A DNA stretch of 64,000 nucleotides from PALSA-1003 sp963791945 (GTDB taxonomy: Bacteria; Pseudomonadota; Gammaproteobacteria; Burkholderiales; Casimicrobiaceae), in the NCBI GenBank assembly GCA_963791945.1, contig CAWBUD010000003.1:434001-498000 (forward strand), read 5' to 3'. The notes under the pieces are model-generated. The model had not been told where the DNA came from. It saw only the letters and a program-made list of their open reading frames with translations, and did no database searches. Below are positions 1 to 7,448 of this stretch, one piece after another. The position numbers and the translations under genes were made by a program. Each line of letters opens with the position of its first letter. Position 1 is the first letter of the stretch.

Positions 1-139
1 TGAGCTTGAGGAGGTCCGCGAAGGCGTCGTTCGGTTCCCACGACGCGGTCTCGATCACCCGGTAAGGCGCGCCGATGATCTCCAGAGCCGCCTGCGTGGT
101 AGCCGAACCCGATCCCTTCTTGCCGTAGAGCGTGTACAT
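1..139 (-). CDS. Glutathione S-transferase, N-terminal fragment (runs off the window edge)
   Basis: Only the first 46 residues are in the window, starting MYTLYGKKGSGSATTQAALE and continuing with a thioredoxin-like beta-alpha-beta pattern. The YTLYG...GSGS opening followed by an amphipathic helix is the glutathione-binding N-terminal domain of GSTs, in which the early Tyr/Ser residues lie near the glutathione thiol. A strong ribosome-binding site (GAGGAG) sits about 8 bases before the ATG, so the start is secure. The rest of the protein, including the substrate-binding helical domain, lies outside, so the GST class cannot be named. Confidence 0.75.
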   Translation of the reverse strand, partial: MYTLYGKKGSGSATTQAALEIIGAPYRVIETASWEPNDAFADLLKL

Positions 140-219
140 CGCGTTTTCTCCTCGGAAGCGACGAGGCGTGCTCGCCCCTCGAACAGCGAACGCCGGATGA
201 TGGGGCGCCCGGACGCGGC

Positions 220-690
220 TTACGCCGCCTGGCCGCCCGGCGCCATCGCCGCCATGCGCCGTTTCGTCTCTTCGGGCGACACGTCCTCGACGTGGGTCGC
301 GATGGTCCACGTGTGGCCGAAGGGATCCGCAAGCGTGCCGCTGCGGTCCCCGTAGAACTGATCCTTGAGCGCCTGCTTCACGACGCCGCCGGCGGCAGTC
401 GCGCGCGCGAAGAGCGCGTCGACATCCTTGACGTAGAACATCATCGAGACCGACGTGCCGCCGAGCGTTTCGGGGCTCTTGTAACCCTGGTCCGGAGACT
501 CGTCGGCCAGCATGAACAGCCCGTCGCCGATCTTCATTTCGGCGTGGGCGATCTTCCCGTCCGGCGTGGGGAAGCGCATCAATTCGGAAGCCCCGAAGGC
601 CTTCTTGTAGAACTCCATGGCGCGCGACGCGCCATGAACGATGAGATACGGCGTCACGCCGGCGTACCCCGCGGGAATGGCTTGGACCAT
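220..690 (-). CDS. VOC-family (glyoxalase/PhnB-like) protein
   Basis: A 156-residue protein starting MVQAIPAGYAGVTPYLIVHG. It has two VOC-type beta-alpha-beta-beta-beta halves: residues about 10-70 (GASRAMEFYKKAFGA, then IAHAEMKIGDGLFMLAD) and 85-140 (MMFYVKDVDALFARATAAG, then GDRSGTLADPFGHTWTIATH). The pattern PYLIV..A..A..FY..AFGA with DPFGH.W near the end is typical of the PhnB/YdcB-like 3-demethylubiquinone-9 branch of unknown substrate. The start is placed at position 690 because GGAGAG precedes that ATG; a longer reading frame upstream has no support. Function beyond a small metal- or ligand-binding fold cannot be stated. Confidence 0.85.
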   Translation of the reverse strand: MVQAIPAGYAGVTPYLIVHGASRAMEFYKKAFGASELMRFPTPDGKIAHAEMKIGDGLFMLADESPDQGYKSPETLGGTSVSMMFYVKDVDALFARATAAGGVVKQALKDQFYGDRSGTLADPFGHTWTIATHVEDVSPEETKRRMAAMAPGGQAA

Positions 691-999
691 GAGACTCTCC
701 GTCAGGTGAGGTTCGGTTCGTCCGCCCCGCGGCCTTCGCCGGCGTGAACCGGCCACGCGATGGGACACTGCGACCACCGTGCACCCCGATGCGTTCGGGA
801 GCGCGCCCGCGAGGGAGTTCGAAGATTGCCTCGGCGGGACTGGCGCGTCAAGGCGAAGCGCGGTTCGGTCGCGACCGGCGGCGGTTGGCGCGCTCGCGGC
901 AACGCCGTATCGGACGAAGTCCGACACAAAACGAGAAATCCGCGCCGGAATTTTCCGGCGATGCGCAAGGTCGTAAGCTGACGTTAGGGCCGTTCACCC
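691..999. other. Divergent intergenic region between the VOC gene and nuoI
   Basis: A 309-bp stretch separates two divergent genes and should hold both promoters. No convincing conserved protein is encoded here. The one structured element seen is a perfect inverted repeat TCGGAC-GAA-GTCCGA at 910-924, about 76 bases before the nuoI start; it could be an operator or a short hairpin. I see no clean sigma-70 pair. Confidence 0.5.
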
Positions 1000-1500
1000 A
1001 TGTCGCGTCTGAAGTCATTCGCTCGGCGATTCGCGCAAACCTGGTTCCTGCTGGAGCTCCTGCGAGGACTGCGCTTGACGGGCCGCTACCTCGGCAAACG
1101 CAAGTTCACCGTCCAGTATCCCGAGGAGCGCACGCCGCAATCGCCGCGGTTTCGCGGGCTGCACGCGTTGCGCCGATATCCCAACGGCGAGGAAAGGTGC
1201 ATCGCCTGCAAGCTCTGCGAGTCCGTCTGCCCGGCGCTGGCGATCACCATCGAATCGGAGCAGCGGGCCGATGGCACGCGGCGTACCACGCGCTACGACA
1301 TCGATCTGTTCAAGTGCATCTACTGCGGCTTCTGCGAGGAAGCCTGTCCGACCGACGCCATCGTCATGACTCGCGAGCTCGAGTTTCACATGGAGGCGCG
1401 CCGCGAGTCGATCGCGACCAAGGAGATGCTGCTGGCATTCGGCGACCGCAAGGAAGCCGAAATCGCGGCGGATCGCGCCGCCGACGCGCGCTTCCGATGA
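1000..1500 (+). CDS. nuoI: NuoI-type 4Fe-4S ferredoxin subunit of NADH-quinone oxidoreductase, outside a nuo operon
   Basis: A 166-residue protein of the length usual for the betaproteobacterial/mitochondrial type of NuoI. It carries two complete 4Fe-4S motifs: CIACKLCESVCP (C67, C70, C73, C77) and CIYCGFCEEACP (C106, C109, C112, C116). The family blocks LTGRYL, VQYPEE and PRFRGLHALRRYPNGEERC are present. In complex I this subunit holds clusters N6a and N6b in the peripheral arm. No other nuo gene lies nearby; neighbours are a VOC protein and a DksA-like regulator. The C-terminal segment (DAIVMTRELEFHMEARRES) departs from the usual NuoI tail (typically with YHGEKRGDLYYTK-like sequence), which suggests a paralogue. 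It could serve complex I or another ferredoxin-dependent enzyme. Confidence 0.9.
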   Translation: MSRLKSFARRFAQTWFLLELLRGLRLTGRYLGKRKFTVQYPEERTPQSPRFRGLHALRRYPNGEERCIACKLCESVCPALAITIESEQRADGTRRTTRYDIDLFKCIYCGFCEEACPTDAIVMTRELEFHMEARRESIATKEMLLAFGDRKEAEIAADRAADARFR

Positions 1501-1512
1501 ATTGACGCAACG

Positions 1513-1534
1513 GCTTCCCGGGGCGGCGGGAAGC
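1513..1534 (+). other. Stem-loop between nuoI and the DksA-like gene
   Basis: GCTTCCCG, loop GGGCGG, CGGGAAGC forms a perfect 8-bp GC-rich stem starting 12 bases after the nuoI stop. There is no T-run after it, so it is not a classical terminator. It may protect the upstream mRNA end, slow polymerase, or tune the ratio of the two genes. Confidence 0.45.
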
Positions 1535-1579
1535 GTGAATCGTTCCCCCCAACACAACCCACTCACCGGAGCACAGTCC

Positions 1580-2041
1580 ATGACCGTCGCGCGCAACAAC
1601 GAACGTCGCACGAGCCGCGCTTCAGCGGCCGTCCGCCCCGAGCCAAGCCGCCTGTCGCCGCGCGAGCTACGCGATCTCGTCCGTCGTCTGGACCTGCGCC
1701 AGCAGGCGCTGCAGGAGAGCATCGCCGAAGAGCGCCACCGCATCGACACCGAAGCCCTGTCTCAGCTCGACGCGGAGGTGGGCGATCAGGTGGATCAGGC
1801 GTTCGTGATGGCGAGCGTCGAGATGGAGCGCGGGCTGATCGATCGCTACACACAGGAGCTCGAGCGGATCGCGGCGGTCCGCGAGCGGCTCGCGAGCGGC
1901 GTCTTCGGCATCTGCATCGATTGCGGCGAGCCGATCGGCGCGGCACGGCTGCAGGCGCAGCCCACAGCCGTGCGCTGCACCGACTGCCAGTGGCGGCACG
2001 AGAAGATCGTCGACATCGCCACAGGTTCCACGATTCCCTAG
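1580..2041 (+). CDS. DksA/TraR-family zinc-finger transcription regulator
   Basis: A 153-residue protein with a long helical coiled-coil (about residues 28-105) and a C4 zinc finger: C112-x2-C115 and C133-x2-C136 (GICIDCGEPIGAARL, then RCTDC). The coil tip keeps the DxxDxA signature as D69-Q-V-D72-Q-A74, which DksA uses inside the RNA polymerase secondary channel. These features support action on RNA polymerase, possibly with ppGpp, but this is family knowledge and not shown here. The start at 1580 is preceded by CCGGAG; a longer frame reaching to 1502 overlaps the nuoI stop region and hairpin. The Arg/Ser-rich first 25 residues are not part of the conserved fold. It is probably a DksA paralogue (DksA2/YbiI-like), not certainly the main DksA. 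Confidence 0.85.
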   Translation: MTVARNNERRTSRASAAVRPEPSRLSPRELRDLVRRLDLRQQALQESIAEERHRIDTEALSQLDAEVGDQVDQAFVMASVEMERGLIDRYTQELERIAAVRERLASGVFGICIDCGEPIGAARLQAQPTAVRCTDCQWRHEKIVDIATGSTIP

Positions 2042-2179
2042 AATCCGGCATCCGGCATATGTCGTTGTCATTTTTTCCGGCCGCATCGTCCGCGCCGGGA
2101 AGGGGGCCGGCCGAACGCTCTTGAGGGCAGGCGCGGAATCGGCGAGCATTCGCACTGTCTTGTCGAACGATTCCCCACC

Positions 2180-3124
2180 ATGGCCAATGTCGCCGGAAGC
2201 GCAGGCGTGCGCGGCGTCCTTTCTCCCGTCGTGACCCCCTTCGACGCGAAGCTGCGACCCGACGCCGCGCGCCTCGCTCGGCATTGCCGCTGGCTCGCCG
2301 ATCGGGGAGTGGGCCTCGCCGTCTTCGGAACCAATTCCGAGGCGAACTCGATGTCTGTCGGAGAGAAGGTCGCGCTGCTCGAAGCGCTAGTCGAGGCGGG
2401 ATTGCCGCCCGAGCGCATGATGCCGGGCACAGGCTGCTGCGCGTTTCCCGATTCCGTCGATCTGACGCGAGCGGCGGTACGCCTGGGCTGCGCCGGCGTG
2501 CTCATGCTGCCGCCGTTCTATTACAAGGGCGTGTCGGATGAAGGACTGTTCCGCAGCTACGCCCAGATCATCGAACGCGTGGCGGAGAACCGGTTGCGCA
2601 TCTACCTCTATCACATCCCGCCGGTGTCGCAGATCCCCATCAGCCTTGCTCTCATCGAGCGCCTGCTCGATGCCTATCCGGGCACGATCGCCGGGATCAA
2701 GGACAGCTCGGGCGACTGGAACAATACGCAGTCGATGCTCGAACGCTTTCAGCCGCGCGGCTTCGACGTGTTCGCGGGCAGCGAGACGTTCCTTCTTGCG
2801 ACGCTGCGCGCCGGAGGAGCGGGTTGCATAACGGCCACTGGCAACGTCAATCCTGCCTCCATCGCCAGTCTCGCGCGCAACTGGCACGCGGCCGATGCCG
2901 ATCGCCAACAGGCGGCGCTCGATGCCGTTCGCGCCGTCTTCCAGCAGTTCCCGATGATCCCCGCGCTCAAGGCCGCGATCGCGCACTATTCGGACGATCC
3001 AGGCTGGAGCGCCGTGCGCCCGCCGCTAATCGAGCTCGATGGCGCGCAACAGCGCGCGCTCACGCAAACGCTCGCGAGTCTCGGATTCTCGATGCCGGGA
3101 CTTGCAGTTGAATCCCCCGCTTAG
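2180..3124 (+). CDS. DapA-family aldolase (dihydrodipicolinate synthase / N-acetylneuraminate lyase superfamily)
   Basis: A 314-residue TIM-barrel protein. The Schiff-base lysine is K174 in AGIKDSSGDW, and the partner tyrosine is Y144 in YLYHIPPVS. The phosphate/carboxylate-binding loop that is GTTGE in true DapA reads GTNSEAN (residues 50-56) here. That change, and placement away from lysine-pathway genes, argue against the housekeeping DapA and for a lyase or aldolase acting on another 2-keto acid. The N-terminus GVLSPVVTPFD is standard for the family. It stands alone with a 138-bp gap upstream. Substrate unknown. Confidence 0.85.
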   Translation: MANVAGSAGVRGVLSPVVTPFDAKLRPDAARLARHCRWLADRGVGLAVFGTNSEANSMSVGEKVALLEALVEAGLPPERMMPGTGCCAFPDSVDLTRAAVRLGCAGVLMLPPFYYKGVSDEGLFRSYAQIIERVAENRLRIYLYHIPPVSQIPISLALIERLLDAYPGTIAGIKDSSGDWNNTQSMLERFQPRGFDVFAGSETFLLATLRAGGAGCITATGNVNPASIASLARNWHAADADRQQAALDAVRAVFQQFPMIPALKAAIAHYSDDPGWSAVRPPLIELDGAQQRALTQTLASLGFSMPGLAVESPA

Positions 3125-3266
3125 GCTCGTCGCGAATCTCCGCGGCATCCTCCCGACGATTGGATTAGACTAGCAGGCGCACGAGGGGGATAGGCTCGCG
3201 CTTGCAATGCGCGTGAGCCAACGACCAGGCCCGGTCAGCGGTTCGAAGGGTCTGCGGAGAAAGCCG

Positions 3267-4253
3267 ATGACGGTTGCAACACCAGCGCTCCGCAGCCGCG
3301 GAGCGGCAGTAGCAGACAGGCCGTCGCAGGCAAGCCCGGCGGACCTTGTGCCGACGCTGGACTCGATCGTGTTTCCGCCGTTCGTGCGCGAGCACCAGGA
3401 TGAGCGGCGCGTTCGTCCCGCTCTGGCGGTTCTGTTCCGGGTCGCAGTCGGTCCGCACCCGGATTACTACGTGCGCCGGTTCGTGAAATACGAGCGAACC
3501 GGCGTGAGTGCGCCCAGCTGGCATTGGCCGGCGTTCTTCTTCCCGTCGCTCTGGGCGTTCTATCGCAAGCTATGGGCCTACGGCGTGGCCTGCGCGTTGC
3601 TGCCCATGATCGGGGCGGCCGCTTTCGGCGCGGTCGGCGCGTGGCTGGGGGATTCCAGCGTAGCGTGGTGGACCGGTGCGCTGCTCTGCGTCTGGTGCAT
3701 GCCCGCCGTCGTCTCGGGTGTCTTTGCCAACACGTTCTACTATCGACACGTGCGAGGCCTCGTACGGCAGGCCGAGCGCAGCACGCGCTCGCCGGAGGCT
3801 GCGGCGCGACGCCTGGTCAACCGTTCGGCGACGGATCCCGTGGCCGGCGCTCTGTTCGGCACTGCCGCGCTGCTCCTCGTCGCGAGCCTCGCGGGGGCGC
3901 GACTGCAGAGCGCATACCATCAGCACGGCGTGCGCTCGAAGGTGGCGCAGGCGATCGCGGCGATGAAGCCATTGCAGCGCCAGGTCGAAGACTATTGGAC
4001 TTCTGCCCGATCGCTACCGCAGCGTCCGGACTATGGCGCGGTCCGAGCGCAGCACGCGTATCCTCTCGTTCAGGCGTTCGAGCTGAGCCGGCGCAACGGC
4101 CGAGTGCGATTCGACTTGGGACCGGCGGTCCCCGAGTTGCAGGGTAGGTCCATCCTGCTCGCGCCCGCGGTGGACGCCTGGCAGAAGCTGCGGTGGCTGT
4201 GCATTCCGATCGACATTCCTGTCGTTTACGTTCCGAAGGCTTGCGGGCGCTAG
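3267..4253 (+). CDS. DUF2628-like membrane protein with pilin-like C-terminal region
   Basis: A 328-residue protein. Residues about 75-165 carry the DUF2628 look: a WHWPAFFFPSLWAFYRKLW block followed by two or three membrane helices and a short FANTFYYRHVRGLVRQAE turn. A further membrane helix (about residues 190-210) is followed by RSKVAQAIAAMKPLQRQVEDYW, which resembles the segment after the N-terminal helix of type IV pilins. The C-terminal 100 residues look globular and extracytoplasmic. The start at 3267 has GCGGAGA seven bases upstream; an ATG at 3207 has none. No function is known. The last bases overlap the next gene if that gene starts at its GTG. Confidence 0.65.
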   Translation: MTVATPALRSRGAAVADRPSQASPADLVPTLDSIVFPPFVREHQDERRVRPALAVLFRVAVGPHPDYYVRRFVKYERTGVSAPSWHWPAFFFPSLWAFYRKLWAYGVACALLPMIGAAAFGAVGAWLGDSSVAWWTGALLCVWCMPAVVSGVFANTFYYRHVRGLVRQAERSTRSPEAAARRLVNRSATDPVAGALFGTAALLLVASLAGARLQSAYHQHGVRSKVAQAIAAMKPLQRQVEDYWTSARSLPQRPDYGAVRAQHAYPLVQAFELSRRNGRVRFDLGPAVPELQGRSILLAPAVDAWQKLRWLCIPIDIPVVYVPKACGR

Positions 4254-4675
4254 CGCCACAAGCCGGCGGTCTCCTTGCGGTTGCGCTCGCGTCCGTCGTC
4301 GTGACGAGCGCGGCGCGCGCCGATGAGCCGCCCTCTCTCCGCCAGGGGCTCTGGCAGTTCGACCGCACCGTGGGGGGACAAAAGATCCAGTCCCGGGAGT
4401 GCACGAGCCCGACGGAAGAGATGAAACGGCAGAACGCGCTGCTCATCAAGAGCGGCTGCAGGCTGTCGCCGGCGCAGCGCTCGGGCAAAGCCTACACGTT
4501 CACGGCCGAATGCACGGTCAACCCACCCGGCGCGGCGAGCGTCAGCGTGCGATCGGCCTCCGTGATGACGGTCGATAACGAGGACGCGTACACCGTGGAG
4601 ATCACGACGACCGGCGCCGGCACCTCGACTCAGGAGACCCTGGTCGCTCGCCGCGTGGGCGACTGCAGCAAGTGA
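4193..4675 (+). CDS. DUF3617 family secreted protein
   Basis: The mature part opens with LRQGLWQFDRTVGGQ, then SRECTSP...EEMKRQNALLIKSGCRL and a beta-rich tail ending ARRVGDCSK. This is the usual DUF3617 arrangement: a PGLW-like motif, a conserved Cys after the first strands and a C-terminal GDC. A signal peptide with cleavage around SAARA-DEPP is visible, so the protein is periplasmic. The start is uncertain: GTG at 4193 overlaps the previous gene by 61 bases, while TTG at 4241 would give a more typical signal peptide. Neither has a strong ribosome-binding site, so translation may be coupled. Function of the family is unknown. Confidence 0.7.
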   Translation: MAVHSDRHSCRLRSEGLRALAPQAGGLLAVALASVVVTSAARADEPPSLRQGLWQFDRTVGGQKIQSRECTSPTEEMKRQNALLIKSGCRLSPAQRSGKAYTFTAECTVNPPGAASVSVRSASVMTVDNEDAYTVEITTTGAGTSTQETLVARRVGDCSK

Positions 4676-4729
4676 AACGGAATCGAGGAAGCGAGCGTGC
4701 GTGGGTCGCGGGCGGCGGCCGAGGGACGG

Positions 4730-5320
4730 CTACATGTAGCGCGGGTTGCGCCGTTGCTCGCGCTGGGCCTCGCGGGCCGGCTCGGACGCCTGGCCGGAGG
4801 AAATTCCGTTGCTCTGCGCCGTCGGTCCGGCCACGTAGCCCTGTTGAGCCGCGTCGATGTCGAATTGCTGCAGCTCGTTCGTCCAGAACAGACAGACGAT
4901 AAGCGCGACCAGCGCGACCAGATTCAGGGCTGCGCTGGCGGCGTGCGAGTATTCCCAGCGCCGCCGCAGCTCGGACCAGTCGCCGGGAAGGAAAGTCCAG
5001 TTCGCCGTGACGCGGTTGACCGGCTGCGTGAAGATCCAGAAAACAAGCTGGGTCCCCGCAAGGCACAGGAAGGCGACCCACGCCAGCGCGAATGCCGTCG
5101 GAAGCTCGCGCACCATGAACAGCAGGATCAGCATGCAGCCGAGCGCCGCGGCGACCACCAGCCGGGCGAGCGCCCAGCCCCGGTAGAGCCTCTGCACGGT
5201 CAGGTATTCGATCCCCGAAAGTCCGATCTTGTTGGGCAGCTCCAGCACGTGCGCCGCCGCCGGCATCATCGCCAGGGTCGCGAGGAGCAGGCTCACGACC
5301 CAGATGGTGTTCATTGACAT
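4730..5320 (-). CDS. DUF1772-like integral membrane protein
   Basis: About 196 residues with four predicted membrane segments: residues 5-25 (IWVVSLLLATLAMMPAAAH), 50-70, 75-97 (ALAWVAFLCLAGTQLVFWIF) and 130-152 (AASAALNLVALVALIVCLFW). The patterns VNRVTANWTFLPGDW and LRRRWEYSHA lie between helices 3 and 4, as in DUF1772/anthrone-oxygenase-like proteins. The C-terminal 45 residues are polar and rich in Gln, Arg and Ser. The start at 5320 was preferred over 5314 and 5356 because AGAGAT precedes it. It is convergent with the DUF3617 gene and downstream of padR on the same strand. No enzymatic role can be assigned. Confidence 0.7.
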   Translation of the reverse strand: MSMNTIWVVSLLLATLAMMPAAAHVLELPNKIGLSGIEYLTVQRLYRGWALARLVVAAALGCMLILLFMVRELPTAFALAWVAFLCLAGTQLVFWIFTQPVNRVTANWTFLPGDWSELRRRWEYSHAASAALNLVALVALIVCLFWTNELQQFDIDAAQQGYVAGPTAQSNGISSGQASEPAREAQREQRRNPRYM

Positions 5321-5518
5321 GGTGATCTCTCTATTGTCGCGACGGACGCTTGCCACCGACGTGCAGGCAAATCCAGCCGCCTGCGTCCAAGAACTGCATG
5401 CAAGAATTACAAACGGACCGCAATGACGTCCGGTTGACGCCCTGCAGCAAGACTTGCGCCGAGGCGCAACGGACGAAGTCGGTGCCGTGCCGATCTGCGA
5501 ACAGCAGCGACGACCCGA

Positions 5519-6145
5519 CTATTCGCCGCGAATTTCGCGTGCCGCCCGCTGCAGGATAGCCGCGACGCGCTGCTGCTCTTCGGCGGAGGCGACGTTCAGG
5601 CTGGCGAGCGCGCCGCTCAGGCTGCGGCGCGCTTCGGCAAGCTCGGCGCTCCATCCTCGGGGACGATCGTCAGCCCGGCTCGGCTCCTCTCCCGCGAACA
5701 CTTGTCGCACGTGCTCCATCTTAACGCCGACCCACGCGAGCTGGGCGAGGATCGCATCGACGACGCGGCGATTGCGCTCGAGGTAAGCCCGGCCTTCGTC
5801 GCTGATGCGATAGCGCTTCTTCGCGCCTTCGACTTCCACCGACGCGTACCCCAGCTCCTCGAGATAGGTCAACGCGGGATAGATCATCCCGGGGCTCGGG
5901 GTGTAGAAGCCGCCCGATCGCTCTTCCAGTACCTTGATGATTTCATAGCCGTGGTATGGCTTGTCGGCGAGCAGCGCAAGGATTACGAGCTGCAAATCCT
6001 CGCCCCCGAGCTTGCGGCCCGCACGAAAGCCGTGCCAGCCGAAGCCCCGACCCCCGACCGTGCCGCCAAGGAACCCCGCCGCGCGTCGCGCCTGCCGCCC
6101 CCCGCAATGTTGCCTCGAGAACCACGATCGCTCAAATCTCTGCAT
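5519..6145 (-). CDS. PadR-family transcriptional regulator
   Basis: A 208-residue protein. The winged helix is at about residues 50-125: LQLVILALLADKPYHGYEI, then a GGFYTPSPGMIYPALTYLEE recognition region and a wing with KKRYRISDEGRAYL. A C-terminal helical dimerisation segment follows, ending HLxxA-like in LQRAAREIRGE. The first 47 residues are Gly/Arg-rich, which occurs in a subgroup of PadR proteins. PadR proteins are usually repressors of nearby genes and of themselves. A perfect palindrome lies 26 bases upstream of its ATG. GGAG precedes the start. Its target may be itself and the downstream DUF1772-like gene. Confidence 0.88.
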   Translation of the reverse strand: MQRFERSWFSRQHCGGRQARRAAGFLGGTVGGRGFGWHGFRAGRKLGGEDLQLVILALLADKPYHGYEIIKVLEERSGGFYTPSPGMIYPALTYLEELGYASVEVEGAKKRYRISDEGRAYLERNRRVVDAILAQLAWVGVKMEHVRQVFAGEEPSRADDRPRGWSAELAEARRSLSGALASLNVASAEEQQRVAAILQRAAREIRGE

Positions 6146-6170
6146 GTGTTTGCTCCGATTGGTGTCGTTC

Positions 6171-6190
6171 GATATATTATAAAATATATC
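6171..6190. promoter_or_regulatory. AT-rich palindromic operator upstream of padR
   Basis: GATATATT-ATAA-AATATATC is a perfect inverted repeat with 8-base arms in otherwise very GC-rich DNA. A further GATATC follows at 6195-6200. It lies 26-45 bases before the padR start codon, where it would overlap the promoter. PadR-family regulators commonly bind ATAT-rich dyads, so autoregulation is the likely role. Confidence 0.7.
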
Positions 6191-6239
6191 TTACGATATC
6201 TCTCGTCAAGCGCACCGCAGCGACACCGTTTCCCCTGCG

Positions 6240-7412
6240 CTAAGGGAGTCGAGCGACCTCGACCCAGCCGCCCTGTTCTCGCGAGGCCAGGCAGCCCTCG
6301 ATGAAGGCCATCGTATGTGCCCCCTCCTCGATGCGCGGGTAGGCGACGGGCGGTATCGGCGCACCGAGCGTGAGGGCCATGCGCTCCTGCGCGATCTCGA
6401 GATAGATGTTGGCGAACGCCTCGCGCAGTCCTTCGGGATGTCCGCGGGGGGAGCGTGCGGCTGCGACGACCGCCGGGGAGAGAAAAGGATCGCCGCGGCC
6501 GATCACGCGCACCGGTTCATCCTGCAGCGCGAGACGCAGATAGCTCGGCTCCCGATGCGACCAGTCGAGCATGCCCTTGTCGCCGTAGACGCGCAGCCGG
6601 ATGTCGTTCTCACCGCCTGCCGCCGCCTGCGTCACGGTAAACGTCCCGCGCGCTCCACCCTCGAGCTCGAGCAACGCCGAAACGTAGTCGATGAGCTTGC
6701 GGTGCGGAAGCAGCGTGCCGACGTCGGCGCACACGCGCGCGACGCTGCGACCCGCAGCGAAGCACGCGAGGTGCTGCGCATGACAGCCGATGGCGCTCAT
6801 CACCAGCGCCAGGCCGCTGCGCTCGGGATCGAGGATCCAGCGCAGACGGTTCGTCCGGGGACCATCCTCGATGCGGGTCGCGAGCCCGCTCTGGATGTAC
6901 TCGATCTGGACCAGACACAACGCACCCAGCGTCCCGTCGCGCACGATCTCGCGGGCGCAGCGCGTCATCGGATACGCCGAGTAGCCGTGCGCGATCGCGA
7001 ACAGCCTCTGCGAAGCGCGCACACGCGCGACGAGATCGCACGCCTCGCGGAAGTCGTGCGTGACGGGCTTGTCGCAGATGACGTCCAAGCCGGCGTCGAG
7101 CGCGGCGACGGCGAGCGGATAATGCGTGTCGTTCGGCGTCATGATCGCGACCGCCTCGACGCCGTCGGCCCGGGGTTTTTCCGCAGCGATGAGCTCGGCG
7201 AGCGTGCCGTAGCTGCGGTGCGGATCGAAGCCGAGCTCCTGACCTGCCGTCCGCGAGCGTGCCGGATCGCTGGAAAACACCCCGCCGACGACGCGCCAGT
7301 ATCCGTCGAGCTCGGCGGCGGTCTGGTGCATGCGGCCGATCCAGGACGCAGGTCCGCCGCCGACGAGCGCCAGACGCAAGGGCCGACCGAAGCGTTCACG
7401 CAAGCTCTTCAT
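6240..7412 (-). CDS. Gfo/Idh/MocA-family NAD(P)-dependent oxidoreductase
   Basis: A 390-residue protein. The N-terminal Rossmann fold has LRLALVGGGPASWIGRMHQ (glycine-rich loop near residue 20), and the family motif CDKPVTHDF occurs near residue 115, where the Lys of DKP contacts cofactor and substrate. The C-terminal alpha/beta domain has GCHAQHLACFAAG and IRLRVYGDKGMLDW. Homologues act on sugars, inositols or their acid derivatives; the substrate here is unknown. The gene starts 36 bases after the flavoprotein gene and looks like the last member of the operon that begins with the ABC importer. Confidence 0.85.
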   Translation of the reverse strand: MKSLRERFGRPLRLALVGGGPASWIGRMHQTAAELDGYWRVVGGVFSSDPARSRTAGQELGFDPHRSYGTLAELIAAEKPRADGVEAVAIMTPNDTHYPLAVAALDAGLDVICDKPVTHDFREACDLVARVRASQRLFAIAHGYSAYPMTRCAREIVRDGTLGALCLVQIEYIQSGLATRIEDGPRTNRLRWILDPERSGLALVMSAIGCHAQHLACFAAGRSVARVCADVGTLLPHRKLIDYVSALLELEGGARGTFTVTQAAAGGENDIRLRVYGDKGMLDWSHREPSYLRLALQDEPVRVIGRGDPFLSPAVVAAARSPRGHPEGLREAFANIYLEIAQERMALTLGAPIPPVAYPRIEEGAHTMAFIEGCLASREQGGWVEVARLP

Positions 7413-7448
7413 CCGTTGTCTGCTCCGTCTCCATCGCGCGGCGGACCA

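Noticed and set aside
3165..3260. A GGTTCGAAGG segment and local pairing that recall a tRNA T-arm or a riboswitch
   Set aside because: No acceptor, D or anticodon stems could be formed, and the conserved bases of c-di-GMP or other known riboswitches are absent.
5390..5412. TGCATGCA and two TTCTTG repeats upstream of the DUF1772-like gene
   Set aside because: Short and of a kind expected by chance; no regulator can be linked to it.
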